This document shows positions 18,550-27,725 of a DNA stretch of 48,085 nt, piece by piece. The position numbers and the translations under genes were made by a program. The stretch spans positions 1-48,085 of the forward strand of contig JAFGIO010000069.1 in NCBI GenBank assembly GCA_016929555.1, read 5' to 3'. The notes below the pieces were generated by a model. The model was not told the DNA's origin. It worked only from the letters and a program-made list of their open reading frames with translations, and searched no databases. Each line of letters starts with the position of its first letter. Within the stretch, counting starts at the first letter, position 1. The stretch comes from Deltaproteobacteria bacterium (GTDB lineage Bacteria > Desulfobacterota > Syntrophia > Syntrophales > JAFGIO01).

Positions 18550-18772
18550 ATGCCGCTTCGACTCCTCCTTGGTTCTTTAACACATTATCCCGCAGGACCG
18601 CTACGTTCAATCCATCCTGGAGCCGTTCGTGAAAAATTTGAAGGTAAGTTACACACATTTATTGACATGGCCGGAAGGAGGTCGTTGAAAAAAAGCCTGT
18701 TGACTCATAATACATGTTGCCGATTCGGAGGAGCACGCAGATACATACGTTGCCCAGTTGCCCAGTTTTTCA

Positions 18773-18801
18773 TTGACTTTAACTTGAAGTTCCTTTATGT
18801 T
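18773..18801 (+). promoter_or_regulatory. Sigma-70-like promoter for the MFS gene (TTGACT-N17-TATGTT)
   Basis: TTGACT at 18773-18778, 17-nt spacer, TATGTT at 18796-18801. Clear SD GGAGGT at 18851-18856 ahead of the ATG at 18861. Confidence 0.5.
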
Positions 18802-18860
18802 ACGTCGAATTTGTCCTACCGGCACAGGAAGTTAAATCTCAATAAGATCAGGAGGTTTCC

Positions 18861-20126
18861 ATGGCAGATCAGAAGGTTATGAATCGTTGGTTGGTCGTCG
18901 TCGGTGCGGTGCTAATCCAATTGTGCCTCGGCGCGATTTACGCTTGGTCGGTCTTCACCCCGATATTGAAAGATGCCGGATGGTCGAAGGTCGATACGCA
19001 GGTCGTGTTTTCCGTCGGTCTCGCATTCTTCGCCATCGTAATGATCTATGCGGGCACGAAACTCAACGACTGGGGCCCGCGGAAACTTTCCCTGATGAGC
19101 GGTATTGTTCTGGGCTTGGGGTATCTCCTGGCGGGACTACTCGGGGGAACGAACTTCTGGGCGCTGGTCATCTTTATCGGCGTCATCGGCGGATCGGGCA
19201 TCGGATTGGGATACGTCGTCCCGATAGCGGTCGGCATGAGATGGTTCCCCGACAAGAAGGGCATGATCACCGGCCTCGCCGTCGCAGGTTTCGGATTCGG
19301 CGCGATGGGATGGGTCAAGCTGGCCGGTGAATGGGGACATCTTTTACAGAACGTAGGTCTTTCCACGACCTTTTCCATCTACGGGGTCGCCTTTGCCGTC
19401 ATGGTCATTTGCGGCGGTCTGGTCATGATCTATCCGCCGGACGGATGGAAGCCGGCTGGCTGGCAGCCCGAGCAGGCGGCGGCCGGCGGCAGTGGCGGCG
19501 GTGAAGTGAATTTCGAGAGCGGTCAGATGCTCAGGACTCCTCAATTTTTCATGATCTTTTGCACCTTTCTCTTTACCGCCAGCGCGGGTCTGATGACCAT
19601 CGGTCTGATGAAGCTGTATCCGATGGAAGCCCTCCAAGCCAAGGGTATCAGCGAAGCGGCGGCAAGCGGCATCGCGGGAACGGCCATGGCGATCTTCTTC
19701 AGTCTCGCGAACGGTCTCGGGAGGATCGGCTGGGGAATGGTCAGCGACAAGATCGGCAGGAAGACATCGATCGTGATCATGGCAGGCACCCAGGGGATCA
19801 TCGTGATCCTCTTCACCATGATGGCGGGATCGCCGATGCTTCTTTACCTCGGAGCGACGCTCATCGGTTTCAATTTTGGAGGCAACTTCGCCCTCTTTCC
19901 GGCAATCACCGCCGATATCTTCGGCACGAAAAACGTCGGCCGCAACTATCCCTATATATTCCTGTCCTACGGTTTGGGCGGCATATTCGGCCCGATCCTG
20001 GGCGGCTTCCTGGGCGATATGGGCAACTTCGCCCTGGCCTTCACGATTTGCGGCGTCGCCTGTCTGATCGGTGCCTTCCTGACCTTCATGGTCCGCCAGC
20101 CGAAAGCGATACCGGTCGCGGCGTAG
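18861..20126 (+). CDS. MFS transporter, OFA (oxalate/formate antiporter-like) family
   Basis: NRWLVVVGAVLIQLCLGAIYAWSVFTPILKDAGW...GIGLGYVVPIAVGMRWFPDKKGMITGLAVAGFGFGAM; 12-TM pattern. Confidence 0.9.
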   Translation: MADQKVMNRWLVVVGAVLIQLCLGAIYAWSVFTPILKDAGWSKVDTQVVFSVGLAFFAIVMIYAGTKLNDWGPRKLSLMSGIVLGLGYLLAGLLGGTNFWALVIFIGVIGGSGIGLGYVVPIAVGMRWFPDKKGMITGLAVAGFGFGAMGWVKLAGEWGHLLQNVGLSTTFSIYGVAFAVMVICGGLVMIYPPDGWKPAGWQPEQAAAGGSGGGEVNFESGQMLRTPQFFMIFCTFLFTASAGLMTIGLMKLYPMEALQAKGISEAAASGIAGTAMAIFFSLANGLGRIGWGMVSDKIGRKTSIVIMAGTQGIIVILFTMMAGSPMLLYLGATLIGFNFGGNFALFPAITADIFGTKNVGRNYPYIFLSYGLGGIFGPILGGFLGDMGNFALAFTICGVACLIGAFLTFMVRQPKAIPVAA

Positions 20127-20158
20127 GCATAATGATCAGGATATCCTATCCACTGGGC

Positions 20159-20183
20159 GGCCGGGGGGTGTTCTCCCCCGGCC
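20159..20183 (+). terminator. GC-rich hairpin downstream of the MFS gene (no strong U-tract)
   Basis: GGCCGGGGG-(gtgttct)-CCCCCGGCC, perfect 9-bp stem 33 bp after the stop codon. Confidence 0.45.
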
Positions 20184-20490
20184 CCCACAATGTCTCTTTG
20201 CCTGCCGTTCCCTCGATATCCTGCGCCCCTCCATCTTCTTTTCAGGTTCACCATGGAATGATTCCTATCGAATATCAGAGGAAGGTCGGAAGAAAGGTCG
20301 TGAACACCCTCATCGTTGCCTACGATACCCCCAAGCTGAGGCATCGCCGGTATCTTGTCTTCAGCGGATGGCATTCAGGGAATCGATATCCCGCTTTCTC
20401 TCCCGGCGCCTCGTCTCGGCTCAACCGTTCGGCATAGCCGGGGGACGCCCCGCGGCGATTCAGAATCCTCGGGTTCGCGACAGCTCTCGA

Positions 20491-22389
20491 TCAGCTCTCC
20501 AGTTCGAACCCCCTTCGATAACTCCCCAGCAGCTTGAGAAATTCGGTCTTTTCTTTCAACTCCTCCAGAAGATGCCGGTGTTCCTCTGCATAGATATCGA
20601 TTTCCACGTCTGCATAGAAAAGATACTCCCAGGGCTTGCCTGTGCGGGGACGGGATTCCAGCTTGACCAGGTTGATGTTCTTTTCTGCGAAAATCTTGAG
20701 CGTTGCGTACAAAGATCCCGGTTTGTTGCCGACGGAATAGATCAGGGACGATTTGTTGTTGGGACCGTCCAGGAAAGGCTCCCGGGAGATCACGACGAAG
20801 CGGTCGAAATTCCGCGGGTTGGTTTCGATGCCCTCCTTGAGCACCGTCATCCGAAACAACCCTGCCATATCCTTGCCGGCGATCGCCGCTTCGCGTGGAT
20901 CATTGCTGTCCCGGACCCTGCGGAGGGCTGTCGCGGAATCCTGAACCGCCACCAAGTCCCATTGAGAATTCCGGGACAGAAATTCCTTGCATTGCTGAAA
21001 GACCTCGGGATGGGCATAGACCTTTTGAATCTCTGCGACGGCTGCACCTGCAAATCCGATCAGGTTGTGCACGCTTCGGAGGGTCAGCTCGCCCACAATC
21101 CGCAGATCGTACTCCAAAAGCAGGTCATAATTTTCATGAAAACTCCCCGACAAGCTGTTTTCCACAGGAATGATTCCCAAGGCTCCGTCTTCGTTCTGCA
21201 CGGCGTCGAAAATTTCCCGATAGGAAGCGACAGACCGGCTGGGAACGTCCGTGCCGAAGAACTGCTCGCAGGCCTTGTGGCTGAAAGGACCTGAAGGGCC
21301 CGTATAGACGATCCTGTGAGCATGCCTGGAATCTCCCTCGCGGGGTTTCATGACGGCCGCCTTTTCCAGGTAGGTGTAGTCCAGTTGCTTGCCGACGACG
21401 GGAGCGATCACATACAGGTCGCGCATGAGCTGCTCGAACTGCTCGGGATAGAGACTCTGGGGGCCGTCGGAGAGCGCCTTGTCCGGTTCCGTGTGCACTT
21501 CGATGATGAGGCCGTCGGCTCCCGCGGCGATGGAGGCGCGGGCCATGGGGCTGACCTTTTCGCGGATGCCCGTCGCATGGCTCGGGTCGACGATAATGGG
21601 AAGGTGTGTGAGCTCTTTGATGACGGGAATGGCCGTAAGATCGAGGGTATTTCGGGTATACCTCTCGAAGGTGCGGATGCCGCGCTCACACAGGATGACC
21701 CGATCATTCCCTTCGGAAAGGATGTATTCGGCGGACATGAGCCATTCCTCGATGGTGGCCGAAAGACCCCGCTTCAGAAGGACGGGCTTGCCGATGCGCC
21801 CCACGCATTTGAGAAGCTCGAAATTCTGCATGTTGCGCGCTCCGATCTGCACCACATCCACATACTTCATCATCAGATCGGCCTGCCCGGTCGATGTCAT
21901 TTCGGTAACGATCCCCAGTCCCGTTTCCTCCCGCACCTCGGCGAGAATTCTGAGGCCGTCCTCTCCCAGACCCTGAAAGGAGTATGGGGACGTGCGGGGC
22001 TTGAAGGCGCCGCCCCGGAAGAGCACCGCCCCGTGACGGCGCACCACCCTGGCGATTTCCAGGGTCCGTTTCCGATCCTCCACGCCGCACGGACCGGCAA
22101 TGACCACCAGACGGTCGCCGCCGATGAACACATCCCCGACTTTGATAACCGAGGGAGTCGGATGCATCTCCCGGCTCACCAGTTTGTACTCCTTGGAGAC
22201 AGGGAGAACCTTGGCGACCCCGGGCAGGGTTTCAAAGTAACGGATATCCTTCTTGATTGTTCCCACCACACCCAGAATGACTTCTTCAACGCCCTCGATC
22301 TCTTTGATGATGTAGTTTTCCGAACGGAGCAAATCCATCAGTCCTTCTTTTTCCTTGGGGCCAAGCCCCCGCTTCAAAACGAGTATCAC
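20491..22389 (-). CDS. Fused 3-deoxy-7-phosphoheptulonate (DAHP) synthase / prephenate dehydratase with C-terminal ACT domain
   Basis: N-terminal half: VVIAGPCGVEDRKRTLEIA...FRGGAFKPRTSPYSFQGLGEDGLRIL...IVDPSHATGIREKV (AroF/AroG-like). C-terminal half: IVYTGPSGPFSHKACEQFF...ALGIIPVENSLSGSFHENYDLL (PDT) and KSSLIYSVGNKPGSLYATLKIFAEKNINLVKLESRP (ACT). Likely GTG start at 22389, preceded by CAGGGGGGG as SD; ORF track start is 22467. Confidence 0.92.
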   Translation of the reverse strand: MILVLKRGLGPKEKEGLMDLLRSENYIIKEIEGVEEVILGVVGTIKKDIRYFETLPGVAKVLPVSKEYKLVSREMHPTPSVIKVGDVFIGGDRLVVIAGPCGVEDRKRTLEIARVVRRHGAVLFRGGAFKPRTSPYSFQGLGEDGLRILAEVREETGLGIVTEMTSTGQADLMMKYVDVVQIGARNMQNFELLKCVGRIGKPVLLKRGLSATIEEWLMSAEYILSEGNDRVILCERGIRTFERYTRNTLDLTAIPVIKELTHLPIIVDPSHATGIREKVSPMARASIAAGADGLIIEVHTEPDKALSDGPQSLYPEQFEQLMRDLYVIAPVVGKQLDYTYLEKAAVMKPREGDSRHAHRIVYTGPSGPFSHKACEQFFGTDVPSRSVASYREIFDAVQNEDGALGIIPVENSLSGSFHENYDLLLEYDLRIVGELTLRSVHNLIGFAGAAVAEIQKVYAHPEVFQQCKEFLSRNSQWDLVAVQDSATALRRVRDSNDPREAAIAGKDMAGLFRMTVLKEGIETNPRNFDRFVVISREPFLDGPNNKSSLIYSVGNKPGSLYATLKIFAEKNINLVKLESRPRTGKPWEYLFYADVEIDIYAEEHRHLLEELKEKTEFLKLLGSYRRGFELES

Positions 22390-22420
22390 GATACCCCCCC
22401 TGTTTTTTTCGGTAAAAAAC

Positions 22421-22453
22421 AAAAAACCCCAAGGGGATTTCCTCGGGGTTTTT
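22421..22453 (-). terminator. Intrinsic terminator immediately upstream of aroF-pheA (attenuator candidate)
   Basis: Minus-strand RNA: AAAAA-CCCCGAGG-AAATCC-CCTTGGGG-TTTTTTGTTTTTT, 8-bp stem (one G-U) with U-tract. Confidence 0.75.
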
Positions 22454-22573
22454 CGATGGGTCCTCACCCCGGGCGGCTTCCTGACCGCCCGGGAGCGTTT
22501 TTCAATGCGCTCAGCTATCCAGGCGGACAGGTTCGAAAAGCAAAAAAGCTAAAAAAGCCTTTGCCCTGCTCAA
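22444..22573 (-). promoter_or_regulatory. Structured 5' leader with Phe-rich leader peptide and mutually exclusive anti-terminator
   Basis: Minus-strand mini-ORF from TTG: (M)SRAKAFLAFLLFEPVRLDS* (22573-22511). Hairpins at 22515-22530, 22493-22512 and 22468-22493. CGGGGT (22466-22471) is perfectly complementary to ACCCCG (22444-22449), the 5' arm of the terminator. Confidence 0.6.
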
Positions 22574-23100
22574 AACCGTTTCCCGATATCCTGCCGGGAC
22601 TGATTGCTGTATGCATATTCTTCCTTGACATCACTCTGAAAGACATTGTCCTTCACAGGGATCCATTCTTTCAATCTACGGCATACCCATAAATGCCTTT
22701 TGGGATATTGTCAATCGAAAAGTTGGGAAAAACGGCCCTCCCCTTGAAATTGAATCTTTGCGAAACCATCCTTGTCGCAGCCGGGGGGCGCGGGGCGAAG
22801 GCCGTCGCAAAAGCGATTTAACGGAAATTCCGCGATGATCATGGGGAAGATACCAAGGCCGTTCCGAAGGCCGGCGGGACTGCTTGGCAGGTTTATTGCA
22901 TTAAAGGTGGACATCAGCCATTCCAGCATCCTGAACCGTGGCTGGATCACCTCCCGATTGGAATGAGTGCCCCTCAATAGGGGTTGCGGGGTGGAATGGA
23001 AGAATCATTGTAAGGGGCAAGAAATATGTCCAAGAGTGCACAAGGATGCAATGCCGGCGGCCGATAGGTTCATGCAACGAAAAAGACAGGGTCTGTTGAA

Positions 23101-25068
23101 ATGGCTTCGGATTCATCGACAAAAAGAGAGATAAGCTGCAGGATTACCCGCACGTTGATCATGTATGTCCGGGAGACGCACGGTTCGCTCGGGAATCTCC
23201 TGGAAGGACTGGATCTGAGCGAGGCCTATCTCCTCGATACGAACAACTGGGTTTCCCATGAATTATTGCATATCCTCTACGCGCGGATGATCGACATTCT
23301 CGGGGACAACCACAGCGTATATAAAATGACGTTGGCGGCCAAACGCTTCCAATCCCTGGGACTTCTGGATTGGATCGCACGATTGCTGGGAAACCCGAAG
23401 CTGATCTATGCCCAGGCGCCGAAGTACAACAGACTTCTCAAGGCCAATGGGGATGTCTACATCCACGAGTTGGGGGATTCCTGGGTGGTTTTGGAAGACC
23501 GGTATCACGACAGCGCCCAGAAAACCCGTTACGACTGCGACTACACACGGGGGGTTCTTGCAGGCATCCCGACCCTATTCGATATGCCCTTCGCACAGGT
23601 CGAAGAGATCGAATGCCAGGTCGCACACGAGGTATACGGCGAGAGGATCTGGCCGGACGCACCCGTGTACGGTGCCAGAGGATGCCTTTACCGGATCCGG
23701 TGGGATCCCAAAGACCTCCCGCCGGTATGGAAACGTCTATTTCAGCGGTACAGCGTCTATCGAAAGGCCATCGATAATCTTCAGGAGGCCAACCGGGTGA
23801 TCCAGGAAAAATACGATGAGGTAAAAAGACTGGCGCTCGAGTTGGAAACGGCCAACCGGCATCTCACCGAATCGAAGCGGCAATTGGAGAATTACACGGC
23901 CGAACTGCATGCTTCGGAACGCCGCTACCGACTTCTGGCGGAAAACGTGACGGATACGATCTGGGTGTTGAGTCTTGATACACTGCATTTCACCTATGTC
24001 AGCCCTTCCGTCAAGCGTCAGCGCGGCTATTCGGTGGAAGAGGCCATGGCGTTACCCCTGGAAAAAACGGTAACGGCTGAATCTCTCGAACAAGTTTTAG
24101 CGGTACTCGAAGAAGAACTCGTCCGGGAGAACACGGGAAATGCCGACCCGAACCGATCGAGAACCATCGAAGTTCAGCAGTACCATAAAGACGGATCGAG
24201 CAGTTGGGCCGAGGTCACGACATCCTTTTTGCGGGACGATGAGGGCAAGGCCGAGGGTGTGTTGGGGGTCACTCGCGACGCCTCGGAGAGGAAGCGGGCC
24301 GAACAGCTTTACCAGGCGAAAATAGCGGCGGAAGCGTCGAACGCGGCGAAGAGCGCCTTCCTTTCCCGAATGAGCCACGAGCTCCGAACCCCCCTGAACC
24401 ATATCATGGGTTTTACCGAATTGATCCTGGATAAACATTGCGGCGATCTAAACGAAACACAGGAAGAGTATCTGGAAGACGTGTATCGCAGCAGCCAGCA
24501 TTTGCTCGCCCTGGTCAACGAGATCCTGGATGTCTCAAAAATCGAGGCCGGCAAACTCGAATTAAAACCGACTTCTGTAAATTTGAAGCTGCTGCTCGAA
24601 CAGAGCCTGTCCATCGTCATGGACAAGGCAATGCAGCGAAAGATCCATCTGCATGCGAAAATCGGGGACGTTCCCGACGCCATAACCGCAGATGAGCTCA
24701 GGCTGAAGCAGATCTTGTACAACCTGCTGTCCAACGCCGTAAAGTTTACCGAAGACGGCGGAAATGTCACCCTCGAAGCCCGGTTGTCCGCAAGCTCCAG
24801 GGAGGGAAACCGAATAGAGGCCGAACCCGCGGGCGACGCGTTGCAGATCGATGTCATCGATACGGGCATCGGCATTCGACAGGAAGATCTGGCAAAAATT
24901 TTCGAGCCGTTCTCCCAGTTGGAAAGTCCCCTAAGCCGCAGGTATCCCGGAAGCGGATTGGGCCTATGGCTCACGAGAAACCTTGTCGAAATGCACGGGG
25001 GCAGGATATGGGCGGAGAGCGAGGGCCCCGGCAAGGGTGCCGTATTTCGGTTTACCCTGCCTTTTTAG
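23101..25068 (+). CDS. PAS-domain sensor histidine kinase with an uncharacterised N-terminal domain
   Basis: PAS: YRLLAENVTDTIWVLSLDTLHFTYVSPSVKRQRGYSVEEAM; HisKA: FLSRMSHELRTPLNHIMGFTELI; HATPase: LKQILYNLLSNAVKFTEDGG, DTGIGIRQEDLAKIFEPF, GSGLGLWLTRNL. About 230 aa N-terminal region of unclear family, then a coiled coil. Confidence 0.93.
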   Translation: MASDSSTKREISCRITRTLIMYVRETHGSLGNLLEGLDLSEAYLLDTNNWVSHELLHILYARMIDILGDNHSVYKMTLAAKRFQSLGLLDWIARLLGNPKLIYAQAPKYNRLLKANGDVYIHELGDSWVVLEDRYHDSAQKTRYDCDYTRGVLAGIPTLFDMPFAQVEEIECQVAHEVYGERIWPDAPVYGARGCLYRIRWDPKDLPPVWKRLFQRYSVYRKAIDNLQEANRVIQEKYDEVKRLALELETANRHLTESKRQLENYTAELHASERRYRLLAENVTDTIWVLSLDTLHFTYVSPSVKRQRGYSVEEAMALPLEKTVTAESLEQVLAVLEEELVRENTGNADPNRSRTIEVQQYHKDGSSSWAEVTTSFLRDDEGKAEGVLGVTRDASERKRAEQLYQAKIAAEASNAAKSAFLSRMSHELRTPLNHIMGFTELILDKHCGDLNETQEEYLEDVYRSSQHLLALVNEILDVSKIEAGKLELKPTSVNLKLLLEQSLSIVMDKAMQRKIHLHAKIGDVPDAITADELRLKQILYNLLSNAVKFTEDGGNVTLEARLSASSREGNRIEAEPAGDALQIDVIDTGIGIRQEDLAKIFEPFSQLESPLSRRYPGSGLGLWLTRNLVEMHGGRIWAESEGPGKGAVFRFTLPF

Positions 25069-25247
25069 GAGCATCGACCCGATCGCCTCCCGAGCAAGCA
25101 TTCTTTTCCGCAGATGCGGACAAATGAAATATTGACGAAAAAAATACGGTGCGGTATAGCGATCGTGAGAATAATCATTTATAAACCCGCAATAATTTGG
25201 AATTCCGGAATCGAAGAAATCTCTCGGTGAAAGGAGGCTTCGAAAAG

Positions 25248-25673
25248 ATGAAAGGCATGCTCTATTACGGCAAACTGTATGCGCTCACACTGGGGTTCCT
25301 CATCCTCTTTGACTATCTTTGGCTCAACCTCGTCATGGGAGGCTTTTACAGGAGCAGGCTGGAGCCGATCGGCCGGATCGCCGGGAACTCCCTCGATGTC
25401 CATGTCCCCACGGCGATCGCCTCCTGGCTGCTCGTTGCCCTCGGTCTGGTGATCTTTGTCCTCCCGAGGGCCCGGGAAGCCGGATCGGATCCCGGTGCCA
25501 TCCTTTGGGGAGCCCTCTTTGGGCTCATCGTGTACGGCGTGTACGATTTCACCAATTACGCAATCCTCAAGGATTGGCCCCTTTCGGTGACCGTTGCCGA
25601 CATTCTTTGGGGAATCTTTGTCTGCGGTCTGATGGGTCTCTTGGTCAGCAAGTTCGGCAACTGGCTTGCGTAA
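25248..25673 (+). CDS. DUF2177-family membrane protein
   Basis: MKGMLYYGKLYALTLGFLILFDYLWLNLVMGGFYRSRL...GALFGLIVYGVYDFTNYAILKDWPLSVTVADILWG. Start at MKGML near 25248; ORF track start is 25197. Confidence 0.85.
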   Translation: MKGMLYYGKLYALTLGFLILFDYLWLNLVMGGFYRSRLEPIGRIAGNSLDVHVPTAIASWLLVALGLVIFVLPRAREAGSDPGAILWGALFGLIVYGVYDFTNYAILKDWPLSVTVADILWGIFVCGLMGLLVSKFGNWLA

Positions 25674-25698
25674 AACCACCTTTTCCATTGGGGCTCCC

Positions 25699-26046
25699 AT
25701 GAGAAAGGTCCTGTACATTCTCTATCAGCCCTACAAATGGCTGGTACTCCTTCCCCTGTTCGTGATCTCGACCGTGTTCTTCATCCTTCTGGGCATGGTC
25801 ATCCTCCTCTTTTTCGACGACAACACCGGCAACAGGATCGCCGGAGGAGGATGGGCAAGATTCAATCGCTTCATCACATCAGCAGGGGTCGATGTCATCG
25901 GCAGGGGCCATGTCAAGGCGGGACAATCCTACGTCGTGGTGACGAACCATCAGAGCCTGTTCGATATATTCGTCCCGTGGGGATATCTCTGGATCACCAC
26001 GAAATGGGTCATGAAGAAGGAACTCCGAGAGATCCCTCCAAAGTGA
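25699..26046 (+). pseudogene. Truncated 1-acyl-sn-glycerol-3-phosphate acyltransferase (PlsC-like), N-terminal half only
   Basis: MRKVLYILYQPYKWLVLLPLFVISTVFFILLGM...VIGRGHVKAGQSYVVVTNHQSLFDIFVPWGYLWITTKWVMKKELREIPPK*. HX4D motif (NHQSLFD) present, then a stop; no FPEGTR-type block found downstream. Confidence 0.65.
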
Positions 26047-26219
26047 AAAATACCATTCGGGACGCTTTGATCGAACCGCTGCAGGAGGATCGGTCAAGGG
26101 AGGACAGGCGGCACAGGAGGATTTTTGTATAAAATCGATGCAACCGGTTCATGGGAAATGCCTGAACGGTGAACACACCTTTAAGGAATCGACTGCAGGA
26201 AACCGAAGGCGTCCGTTTC

Positions 26220-27500
26220 ATGAAAGAACAGCAGAAACCAAGGCGGAAGCGACGGCCCAGGAACCGAGATCACAGTGACATGATCGCCATCTGCTTGTCG
26301 GACGGCCCCAGGACGGTGGCGGACATCGAGGAGCAGTTCATCGCCTTTCCCCGGAGCTTCGGCCTCTTCATCGAGATCTTCGATCGAGAATCCATCGACC
26401 GCGGCGACCTGACCCGGGACCTGCTGACCGATCTGGAGAAGATGAACGACGCCGGCTTGGTAGAGCGTCAAGGAGAGCGCTACGAACTGACCCCCCTGGG
26501 GTACGAAAAGGCCGCCGGGAAGCTGGCTGGCCTGCGCGAAGCGGGAATGCTCGCGCGAAAGCTCGCAGAACCGGAGATCGTCTCGCGCGTCTCGCTGGGT
26601 GTGCACCTCGGGCTGGCGGCGCTCAAGCTGCCTGCGGGCCTGCTTTCGGGAAGCGTCGGGCTGATCAACGATGCGGCGGACACGCTACTCGACGGGCTCG
26701 CCAGCCTTCTCGTTTATGCCGGATTTCGGTTCAACAAGGAGCGTGCGGTCAACGGGATACTCGTGCTGCTGATGCTGGGCACCGGCGTCTTCACGTGTCA
26801 CGAAGCGATGAAACGCTTCTTCATCCCTGTCCAGCCGGAAGTGGACTGGTTCGCTTTCCTGGCCGCTCTCCTCTCTGCGCTGGTTTGCCTGGCGCTGTGG
26901 GGCTATCAGCGCTACGTCGGTCTGCGCCGCGGCAGCATGGCGCTCATCACGCAATCGGTCGACTCGCGCAACCATGTCATCGTTGCACTCAGCGTTACGG
27001 CTGGTTTGATTGCCGCGCTGCTCCGCTTCAGCCTTTTGGATACGCTGGTGGGACTGGCGGTGGCGATCCTGATCCTAAAGAGCGCGGTTGAACTGGGCGT
27101 CGATACCGTCCGTTCATTGAGGGAAAAAGAGGCGGATTTCTCCCGCTACAGGACGGGACTTACGGAACGTTATGCGAAATTCCGGCGGGCCCAGTTGCGC
27201 GACTGGATGCTTTATCTCGTGAAAAAGGAAGAAGGTCTGTCACAGGCTGCGTTGAGGAAGCGGGCATGTCAGGCTCTCGATTTCAGCGAAATTCCGGCAT
27301 TGCGGGAATTGGGTCTGGACCGGCAGAGTGAGGCCGAAGAACTGGTCGAACAAAGCCTGACCGAATTGTATGAGCGCGGATGGCTCGCGGGGAATGAACG
27401 GCTGAACCTGACCGGCGAGGGGATAGAACGCCTCAGCGGACTGCTCAAAAGAACCCGTGGAGAAAGGCACCGTCTTTCGACCGGGAGCAAGAGGGGGTAA
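26220..27500 (+). CDS. Cation diffusion facilitator-like membrane domain flanked by N- and C-terminal winged-helix-like domains
   Basis: N-terminal IAICLSDGPRTVADIEEQF...LLTDLEKMNDAGLVERQGERYELTPLGYEKA (wHTH-like); middle SLGVHLGLAALKLPAGLLSGSVGLINDAADTLLDGLASLLVYAGFRF...ITQSVDSRNHVIVALSV (CDF TM region); C-terminal LVEQSLTELYERGWLAGNERLNLTGEGIERL (second wHTH-like). ORF track start is 26169. Confidence 0.7.
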   Translation: MKEQQKPRRKRRPRNRDHSDMIAICLSDGPRTVADIEEQFIAFPRSFGLFIEIFDRESIDRGDLTRDLLTDLEKMNDAGLVERQGERYELTPLGYEKAAGKLAGLREAGMLARKLAEPEIVSRVSLGVHLGLAALKLPAGLLSGSVGLINDAADTLLDGLASLLVYAGFRFNKERAVNGILVLLMLGTGVFTCHEAMKRFFIPVQPEVDWFAFLAALLSALVCLALWGYQRYVGLRRGSMALITQSVDSRNHVIVALSVTAGLIAALLRFSLLDTLVGLAVAILILKSAVELGVDTVRSLREKEADFSRYRTGLTERYAKFRRAQLRDWMLYLVKKEEGLSQAALRKRACQALDFSEIPALRELGLDRQSEAEELVEQSLTELYERGWLAGNERLNLTGEGIERLSGLLKRTRGERHRLSTGSKRG

Positions 27501-27725
27501 ATGGCATTCGTTTTTAAAACAACCTGCGCATTCCGGGGAACCCTCGTCTTCTTGACGCGCAAGAGGATCCTGTTTCTGTTTTTTTTCATCCATCCCTTGG
27601 AACGCTTGGGCCCACCGGCTGAAAACGCTCGACAGCGCTGAACTATATCTCGGGCCGAATCGGTCAAATTCATCGGGTCGGCTTCATGAAAAAAGATCGA
27701 CAAAACCAAGAAGGAGGACAGGACA

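Noticed and set aside
22380-22560. T-box riboswitch upstream of aroF-pheA
   Set aside because: No AGGGTGGNACCGCG-type T-box sequence seen; the leader fits a peptide-coupled attenuator better.
21316-22692. 458-aa plus-strand ORF opposite aroF-pheA
   Set aside because: Shadow frame of a well-supported minus-strand gene; no recognisable domain; runs across the attenuator.
22711-22977. 88-aa minus ORF (MRGTHSNREVIQPRF...) and the opposing 22772..22966 ORF in the gap between aroF-pheA and the histidine kinase
   Set aside because: No family recognised, the two frames conflict, and there is no SD support; cannot be backed from sequence alone.
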